From positions 241,298,401-241,362,400 of the forward strand of contig NC_133656.1 of the NCBI RefSeq assembly GCF_009905375.1: a DNA stretch of 64,000 bases, given 5' to 3'. Source of the DNA: Apium graveolens. Taxonomy: Eukaryota; Streptophyta; Magnoliopsida; Apiales; Apiaceae. The notes under the pieces were generated by a model, which saw nothing but the letters and a program-made list of their open reading frames with translations, did no database searches and had not been told where the DNA came from. Below, piece after piece: positions 56,901-64,000 of the stretch (positions are counted from its first letter, which is position 1; each line of letters starts with the position of its first letter). Position numbers and translations under genes: made by a program.

Positions 56901-57957
56901 TAGATAAATAATAAGTCCCTACAGCTAAAGCAGCAACTTTTGCTCCATTGCCTACTCTTAGGTCCACTTCTCCCTTAGCCAAAGTTCTACTTCTCTGCAG
57001 GCCCTGCACATTTATACAAATGTGAGAAGCACATCCAGTATCAAATACCCAAGATATAGAAATAGAAAAATTGACTTCTATAACATAAATACCTGATCCA
57101 GAAATCTGAACTGCTTTCTTTTTCTTCAGATCCTCCAAGTAAATTGGACAGTTTCTCTTCCAGTGACCATCTTTCTTACAATAGTGACATTCACCCTTGG
57201 CCACACCACCTTTAGGCTTTAAAGTCTGTTTGGGACCTGACTTTAGCTTGGGTGTTGAATCAGATCCAATCTTCTTCTTACCCTTCCATTTGCCCTTCCC
57301 TTTGGCCTTACCTTTATTTCCCACCATCAGTATGGGAGCAGGTTCAGCTGTCTTCATGTTGGTCTCATATGTTCTCAACATATGCAACAATTCAGTAGGT
57401 GTTTTGTCAAATTCATTCATATTGTAGTTCACAACAAACTGAGTGAATTTGGTGTTCAAAGAATTCATGATTAGGTCAATACCAGTTTCCGGACCAATCG
57501 GGAAACCCAAAGTTTCAAGGTACTCAATATAACCAATCATCTTCAGAACATGTGGGCCAACTGGTTCACTCGCCCCTTGTTTGCAATTAAAAAGTGACTT
57601 ACTCATGTCGAACCTTTCTTGACGAGTTTGGCTTACAAACATGCTTTGCAAGTGCTCATTAATAGTATATGCATCCATATGCACATGCTATCTTTGAAAC
57701 TCAGCATTCATAGTTGCCAACATAAGACATGCAACATCATTTGCATCATTCTCATCCCTTGTGCGTGCTGCTCGTTCATTAGCAGTAGCACCCTCAGGAA
57801 GGGAGCCTGGAGGAAAAATATCAATGACATGAAGCTTGCGCTCCTCCCTGAGGACAATCCTCAAATTCCACTGCCAGTCTAGGAAGTTGTTTCCTCCTGC
57901 CAGCTTGTCCTTCTCAAGGACTGAACGTACGGATAGTGTGTTTCTGTTGTTTGCCAT
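53998..57957 (-). pseudogene. Copia-3 gag-pol polyprotein with at least seven stops and no frameshift
   Basis: One minus-strand frame from ATG 57957 (MANNRNTLSVRSVLEKDKLA). Order: gag; zinc knuckle CHYCKKDGHWKRNC near 57190; protease region WVFDTGCASHIC near 57050; integrase (HSDVCGP, RSDRGGEY, SERRN); RT with YVDDIL near 54980; RNase H ending near 54000 (DNNGAIAQAKEP, KIADPLTKGLS). Stops at 57690-57688 TAG, 56193-56191 TAA, 55113-55111 TAA, 54387-54385 TAG, 54369-54367 TAA, 54300-54298 TGA and 54294-54292 TGA. Nearly all can be read as C-to-T changes of Gln or Arg codons or G-to-A of Trp codons. The intact frame over almost 4 kb is unusual for so many stops. Confidence 0.88.
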
Positions 57958-59655
57958 TACTCAGTATCTACAATAATAAAAGCGCAAAATAAATATTAGA
58001 TTGTCTGAGTTAAAATTTTATGTTCATATGATTATTGCGTATATTTACAAAAGTCTCATTTTCTCTAGTTACAAACCATATTTTATTGCGTATATTTACA
58101 GAAAACAGCAAAATGGAAAAAAACATTAGAAAGTTAGCACTTTTACTCGTTTACCTTTATTTAATTAATTCATAAATAATTAAACTTCATAGAAATTTTA
58201 AAAATTTAAACAACACATCTCACAAGAAAACAAACACCCATATTTCGCCAAAAACATTTTCCTATACTTTCTCATAAAAAATAATAAGAAAATATTTAAT
58301 CTACATAATACGTTACACCAACATAACAGATATTGACACACATTGTTAAACAAAATAAATCACAAAGTTCCAAAAAATTTCTTCTCTAGGTAGTACTAGG
58401 GGTGAGCAAAACCGAATCAAAATCGAGAAACTGAACCGAATCGTATAATTTCGGTTATGTTTGGTTTGATTTTTCAAAATATTTCGGTTAATTAATTTTT
58501 CGGTTTTAACCGAAATAATATTGGTTCAGTTCGGTTAATCTAAAAATAAATTCGGTTTAACTGAAATAACCAAAATCTAAATATATATATTTTTGAATTA
58601 TATTATATATATATATATATAATGTAATATAGTAAATATAAACAAAAAAACAGACTGTATGTATCTTCAATTGGTTAGAATGTATGTATCTTCAATTTTT
58701 TACATATATAATATAATATATATTCTTTTAATATTTTGAATTATTTTTTGTTTCCATTTTAAATTATTTTGACAAATCTTCAAATATTTCGGTTTTCAGA
58801 AATCAAATCGAATTAACCGAAATAATTCAGTTCGGTTTGTGCATAAGTTTGGTTCGGTTCGGTTCGGTTCGATTAGGAAAAAATTATCACTTCGGTTTTC
58901 GGTCAGCAAACGTAAACTATGGCCTTTAAATATAATTATTTAATTTTTTTGTAAGAAACGTAAACTTTAAAAAACATTACAAAATGATTTTTTTTTAGAA
59001 AAAGATGAGCTATACAATTTTACAACTGAAATTAACCATAATTAATTTTAAAAATAAATTGAAAATAATAATAATCATGAGACTACTCTAATAGAAACCA
59101 ATTTTAGAATATAAAATAGAAACTGGATAATATTTTTTTTTTAAATTACATTGAAATATATGAAATATGGTATGCAAATCGATCGTTGAGCGATGGAGAA
59201 AAATACAGTGAATTCGGATTTAAAAAAATATACCCTTTAACGGGAAAAATTAATTTAAAAATGGAGGGGAAAAACTGAGATTGTCTGTTGTAGGGTGCAA
59301 ATTAGTTGGGTGTGATATTTTAAGGGGAATCAAACATTAAATTAAATTGATCTAATGATTAATTAATTTCTAGTTTATATTCTAATTTAATTTTTATTTG
59401 ATCATTTGCCTAATAATCATATTTAGTTGAAAATTGCATTTAAGGTTGCACCCAATCTACAAAATCTTATAACTGTAATTGTATTTGGTTGGAAGTTGCA
59501 TTTGGATTTGTTAAATTAAATGTAATCCTCTTAGAGATTGTTTGGTTTAGCTCATTCTCATATTTCAAACCCATATGTGGTGTTTAGTTGATTATTTTAA
59601 AATTAGATACCATTTCTTATACCCATCTAGAATCAAATTTGATACATATGGATTT
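57958..59655. other. AT-rich spacer with a CGGTTT-rich element
   Basis: No coding region seen. 57958-58390 may include the Copia-3 leader. 58930-59655 is plain AT-rich DNA. Confidence 0.5.
58397..58915. mobile_element. hAT-MITE-like sequence
   Basis: Starts taggggtgagcaaaaccg, a terminal signature widespread in plant non-autonomous hAT elements, and is filled with ttcggtt/aaccgaa words in both orientations. The right end (cggttttcggtcagcaaac) is only a weak inverted match. No transposase. Confidence 0.4.
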
Positions 59656-60812
59656 AAGAGCTTCCAAAATCTTTTGCCTCTTCTGTGAAAACTTCAAACC
59701 GAAGCAAGATTTCGGGTTCCTCTAATTTCAGTAAAACCTTGTCTGAATCAAAGGAATCTATTGCCTTTAGATCTGCTAAACCATCACTGTTACAAAATAG
59801 TATAGGTAATCCCGTGTCTTGTGAATCTGCTAGTTCCTTGCAACCTAAGAGTGGATCATATATTGACAATACAACTACCACTTCAAAGTTGATGCATAGA
59901 AGACAATTGAAGGTCAACCATCATCGAAGGTCAACCTCACACTACAAGAGGATCAGTCGAGCACTCTAAACACTCCTGCAATAATAAGTGATGAAGAGGT
60001 CTGAGTCAAGCTTGCTTTTTGTTGTCATGTTTTCTTGAAGTTCCTCTGCTAATGTTTTGCTAATTTCTGTTTCATCTTTTGCATCTTGCATTATTATTGC
60101 ATTAGGAACTTAACAGATCTGCAAGAGCCTCGCGGGTGCCACGCATGTGGCATGCTGGTAGTTTACCCCAGTTAGCTTCTCCGACTGGTGCAAACATGCT
60201 CATGAAGGAATCACCATCTAATTCTGTGGGAAAAGACCATGGTTCGGTAAGTTGCACATGTCACTTTTAATTTCATTTATACTAGTGATTTCTCAATTAC
60301 ATTAATTGTTGTGCTTAAACAATACAAATATTCATTTCGCCCTTGGTAAGGTCGGTCCTTGTTAAGTTAGTTGTGTACTAATTTTTTTTTCCTTTTATAT
60401 CCTTGTTGATTTAAATATAACGTGATAAGTACTGTTAGGGTGTTAAGTAACCATCTATAATTAAAATCCTAAGGTGTTAGGGAGCGTCCTCAATTGGGTT
60501 ATATAACTGTAATATCTTGCGCGACATGTCTTAGATATATAACTCTAAAATCACTTTTTTTTAAGAATCAAACTTTAAAGCGTATAATGAGTATATGTTT
60601 CCATAAACGTGATGAAAAACAAAGTACTGTTTTAGTTATGTTTCCATAACTAAAACTAGGTACTGTTAACATCATAAATGTTTATCTCATCCTTCCAATT
60701 GGTTGATATTGATCGCTTACGTATCATTCTTTATTGATATTTTTATCAATGTTTATGTCTCGGGTGTTGGCCTTTTATGGCAAATTTTGAGAAATAGTGC
60801 ACCCAATATCAT
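59656..60812 (+). pseudogene. Partial duplicate of the PHD-finger gene without Copia-2
   Basis: 59656-59996 matches the exon segment from 32927 through the Copia-2 insertion point and its tail, uninterrupted (ctcctgcaataataagtg at about 59973). Intron and exon follow (60085-60246), then intron. Defects: loss of four bases near 59903, the acceptor ttttgcag changed to ttttgcat (60084), and CAG changed to TAG at 60103-60105. The left border falls mid-exon at agagcttcc. The fragment has no PHD finger and no C-terminal exons. Confidence 0.88.
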
Positions 60813-60821
60813 CAAATAAGT

Positions 60822-62224
60822 TAGGTTGGAATGTGTTCCGTGAGAGAAGAACAGTAACGTGGATGCTCTAGCAAAAATGGGGTCGCAACAAGAGGCTGTG
60901 TTGTTGGGATCCATCCCCTTGAAATCCAGGAGATTCCTAGTATCCCAGAGATAGAAATTATGCAAGTGGATAAAGCTCCCAAGGAAACATGGATGACGTC
61001 CATTCTGGCCTACATCCACAAGGGAACACTCATTGAGGATAAGTTTAAGGCTCGTCGACTCCGCTATCAGGCTGCGAGGTACGTGATATATGACGAAGTT
61101 CTGTACAAAAGAGGATTCAATCAACCATTGCTTAGATGTGTTGATGAAGAAGAAGCAGATTACATCTTAAGGGAAGTACATGAGGGAATCTGTGGCAATC
61201 ACTCGGGGGTACCTCGTTGGCGAAGAAAGTTTTGTGCCAAAGGTATTATTGGCCCACAATGAAAGAGGATGCTACAAATTTTGTCAGGACATGCGATCGC
61301 TGCCAACGCTTTACAAACTACTCGTCTATGCCGGCGACGCTCTTGACGCCTATGGCAAGCCCATGACCGTTCGCCATGTGGGGAATTGATCTTATCATAG
61401 AATTAGCTAAAGCTAAAGGGGACGTCAAGTATGCAGTAGTTGCAGTTGATTACTTTACTAAGTGGGCGGAAGCCATGCCATTGGCTACTATCACCGCAAA
61501 GAAAATCAGAGATTTTGTTTTCAACTTCATCGTGTGCAGGTTTGGAATCCCTTACAAGCCTGTCTCTGACAACGGAAAGCAATTTGATAGCAAGGAGTTG
61601 CGACAACTATGTGAGGAGTTGAAAATTAAGAAGAAGTTTGTAGCGGTCTATCATCCTCAAAGCAATGGGAAGACAGAAGCTGTTAATAAAATAATAAAGC
61701 ACACCCTCAAAACCAAACTGGAAGAACGTAAAGGAAATTGGCCCGAAGAACTCCCGAAGGTGATGTAGTCATACAACACTACACCACGATCTACTACGGG
61801 AAAAACTCCGTTCATGCTGACTTACGGCTATGAAGCTATGGTCCCCGTGGAAGTTGGTTCGGGATCGTTTCGCAGAGACCATCATACAGAGGAAGATGCC
61901 GAAGTTAATCAAAGGCTTCATTTGGATCTCTTGGAAGAGACAAGGGAAACTTCTCAGCTAAGGCTCGCAGCGTATCAGCAACGTGCCGTAAGGTATTATA
62001 ACAAGAAGGTAAAGGGACAATTACTGAAGGTGGGAGATTTGGTACTTAGGAAAGTGATGCCCAACACGAAGAACCCCCAACATGGAGTGTTTGGAGCTAA
62101 TTGGGAAGGACCATATAGAATAAAGGTCATCTTGTGGAAAGGGACTTATCACCTTGAAGATATGGAAGAGAAGCTGGTTCCGCAAGCGTGGAACGCGGAA
62201 CATTTCCGAAAGTATTACCAGTAA
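60822..62224 (+). pseudogene. Second Ty3/gypsy element: RNase H end and integrase, decayed
   Basis: End of RNase H (VDALAKMG), then a linker, the integrase zinc finger (VHEGICGNHSG ... CDRCQ), the core with D in MWGIDLI, D in SDNGKQF and E in NGKTEAVN, and a C-terminal domain ending HFRKYYQ before TAA 62222-62224. Breaks: TGA 60841-60843, frameshifts near 60915, 61200 and 61330, and TAG 61766-61768 (Trp by one change). Sequence differs clearly from the gypsy at the left edge, but the arrangement with a downstream antisense ORF is the same, so it is likely another Tat-lineage family. The left end is abruptly joined to the PHD-gene duplicate. Confidence 0.88.
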
Positions 62225-62499
62225 GGCGCAGTTTTGGACCCTTACGTACCTCTTTTATTATATATTTTGGGCTATGCCCGGATTATAGGCTAGAATTAAA
62301 TAAATTCCTCCTAGCCTAGTGGGGTAGTGCATGTACTACTTACCTCAGAACTAGTTGAAGGGTCATTTTTTTGAAATAATTTCCCCACAGAGCATAGTAG
62401 CCGTGGGACTGGTGCACTTTTGACACCAGAGTGCATTATAAATAAAAATTTATGAAATTTTCCAAAAGTTATTTGCTTGGTTTTCTTGGTTGCATGACG

Positions 62500-63200
62500 C
62501 GTCCTAGCCATAGGGCGCGCCCTGAGTGATAGTTCTGCATAGATGTTAGTTGAAGTAGTGGCTGTCAAACGGAATAATAAAACTCAAGTAAAAATGGAAC
62601 TAAGACGTGTACTATTTCCAAGGACGCGCCCAAGTTATCTTGGTTGATGCTCTTTTAATTTTGACAAAACATAACTAAAAAAGGAAGACAAGTCCTTGCT
62701 AAGGATGCATCCTGCCTGAAGGATGAAGTATTTTTTGGGGTTGAAGGCGAGGCACGTCAAAACGTTAGGACGCGCCCCATTGTGCTTTGTGCCTTGACTA
62801 AATACACAGGTACAACATGGTGCCATGCTCATGTATTTTCCAAAACAAACAAAGACGCGTTCAACTAGAGAGGACGCGCCCACAACGGACATTTGCTTGA
62901 CCTCTGATAGTAGAAAAATTAACAATAGGTCAAAGGTGACGCGTCCGCAACACAGGACGTGCCCCTATAAATGACAGAATAGAATACTTAAGTAAAAATC
63001 TGCATAGTTAAGGCAGAGAAACTTCATAAAAGTGCAAGCGAATGAAGTTCAAAAATAATCATTACAACTTGCAAGGCTTCATGGGGCCCGCACCTTAAAG
63101 TAGTTCAAAAAATAACTTCATAAATAAACATAGGACGTGTCCTAAGCAGGAGGAGGTTGAGTTTGAAATAGATTAGGAGTAGGGGACGCGTCCTCTTCCT
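62500..63200. repeat. GGACGCG(T/C)CC motif array
   Basis: The 10-bp palindrome ggacgcgtcc and close forms (ggacgcgccc, gacgcgtcc, ggacgtgtcc, ggacgtgccc) occur about ten times, and further forms lie within the antisense ORF up to 63870. They lie just after pol of the second gypsy element. CpG density is far above the surroundings. Function unknown. Confidence 0.7.
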
Positions 63201-63264
63201 CTAAGCCCAGAAAAATTCTCTTGCTTTTGATAGAATCTGCGGCCCTGACCCTGAAATCCTTGAC

Positions 63265-64000
63265 CTATATCTGGGTGTCTGCATCAAACATTGAAAAGGT
63301 ATACTCTGGGTCATTTGCAATAAACCTAGAGCACCACTCTTCAAACCCAGCCTGGAAGCCATGCTGGTAAACTAACTTTTTCTCCTCTATCCATCCATGC
63401 AGCCTATCATCGTTCAGAGTGTCAAGCTCCAGCGGCATGGTGGAATTCAGTACGATAACACTGTCCATCGTTTTCTCCAAAGAGGAGACATTACCTTCTA
63501 ACACGACATTTTCTACCTCAAGACGTGCCCTCTCCCCCTCCAGGCGTTTGATCTCAGCATCTTTTTCTTGGGCAAGCAAATTGATATACTTTTCCAAAGA
63601 TTTTACCTTGTCTTCGGCTTGGCTTTTAGCAGTATCAGTGGTAGCAAGACATGCCCTGAGCCTTGCAGACATATTTGCACTCTGCCTGGCATGCAAGTGA
63701 AGCTCAGCTGCAGCCCTAACCATAGCCTCTTCTGTCTGATGCTCTGTCCTGAAGGTCCAGCCTCTGACTTTATCCTCGGTGAAATCTCCAGCTGAGGACA
63801 CGCCCAGGTATCGAAGCACGAAGGATTGATCGTCTGGCACTACTTTTTGACATTTGGAGGGCGCGTCCTCCACCTTCTCGGGGATGTCTAACACAGTAGT
63901 GTCAATTACCTTTGGTGGAGGAGAAGGAGTTGCAACAGGAGTGGGGTTTTTTGCCTTCGGATCAACCTTTGCAGGGGCCTGTTTACTGGCCCTTAGCTTT
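63265..64000 (-). CDS. Antisense coiled-coil ORF of the second gypsy element, open at the window edge
   Basis: Minus-strand frame open from 64000 to TAG 63267-63265. It encodes a proline-rich stretch, then about 100 residues of charged heptad-like coiled coil (EDKVKSLEKYINLLAQEKDA, RLEGERARLEVENVVLEGN), then a short C-terminal region. It corresponds in position and style to the C-terminal exon of the antisense gene at 4292-6197, though I see no close sequence match. Start and upstream exons are outside the window; there is no ATG near the first conserved residues. Confidence 0.55.
   Translation of the reverse strand, partial: KLRASKQAPAKVDPKAKNPTPVATPSPPPKVIDTTVLDIPEKVEDAPSKCQKVVPDDQSFVLRYLGVSSAGDFTEDKVRGWTFRTEHQTEEAMVRAAAELHLHARQSANMSARLRACLATTDTAKSQAEDKVKSLEKYINLLAQEKDAEIKRLEGERARLEVENVVLEGNVSSLEKTMDSVIVLNSTMPLELDTLNDDRLHGWIEEKKLVYQHGFQAGFEEWCSRFIANDPEYTFSMFDADTQI

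Larger units (their letters stand above)
52452..57957 (-). mobile_element. Copia-3: minus-strand copia element, 5' LTR not found
   Basis: Contains a 3' LTR of 1,532 bp (53983 down to 52452, ends TGTTAGTG...CCAACA on the minus strand), a polypurine-like gtgcaagtgcgagat beside it, and one gag-pol frame from 57957 to 53998. No second LTR and no tRNA-Met primer site were found between 57958 and 59655, so the 5' end seems lost. Confidence 0.82.

Noticed and set aside
62635..62925. Minus-strand frame of 96 codons after the second gypsy pol
   Set aside because: Lies in the motif array and has no similarity to known antisense ORFs.
1..64000. CRISPR arrays, bacterial operons, tRNA or rRNA genes
   Set aside because: No regularly spaced short repeats with unique spacers, no ribosome binding sites in operon context and no structural RNA genes recognised. 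The tandem arrays present are transposon-internal.

Overview
The window is plant nuclear DNA and almost entirely transposable elements. Spliced genes with GT-AG introns, Tat-lineage Ty3/gypsy and Ty1/copia elements, a CACTA transposon, and fragments of a plant subtilase, a vacuolar ATPase subunit a gene and a PHD-finger gene all point to a seed plant, most likely a eudicot. The family cannot be fixed from the sequence; an asterid such as an Apiaceae member is only a weak impression. No tRNA, rRNA or CRISPR was recognised.

Layout. 1-8142: 3' half of a Tat-lineage gypsy element, with pol on the plus strand, a three-exon antisense gene between pol and the LTR, short motif arrays and the 3' LTR. 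8143-10189: AT-rich, no recognisable gene. 10190-25731: two direct copies (A, B) of an approximately 8.7 kb unit, each with a solo-LTR-like segment, a truncated subtilase pseudogene and a decayed gag-like retroelement gene. 25732-30232: nearly complete copia element (Copia-1) with two in-frame stops. 30277-51728: a PHD-finger gene whose first exon is missing, which carries a premature stop, and whose second visible exon is split by 15.9 kb of nested transposons. That insertion is a tandem pair of copia elements sharing a middle LTR (Copia-2), with unusual TA...TA LTR ends and a 5-bp target duplication; its second copy is in turn interrupted by a 6.1 kb CACTA element carrying host gene fragments and a 175-bp tandem array. 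51729-52451: gene 3' flank and a MITE-like element. 52452-about 58000: a minus-strand copia (Copia-3) with many stops but no frameshift. 59656-60812: a duplicated piece of the PHD gene that preserves the insertion site without Copia-2. 60822-64000: a second gypsy element, with decayed integrase, a palindromic GGACGCGTCC-type motif array and an antisense coiled-coil ORF running off the right edge.

Nothing here looks like a fully functional gene. The layers give a relative history: host gene, segmental copy of it, Copia-2 insertion, tandem doubling of Copia-2, CACTA insertion. In eight places where two local copies can be compared, a stop codon in one copy faces a sense codon in the other, and every case is explained by C-to-T or G-to-A, the pattern expected from deamination of methylated cytosine. 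The observations most worth pursuing are the spliced antisense gene of the Tat element, the TA...TA tandem copia, the gene-carrying CACTA element and the layered disruption of the PHD gene.
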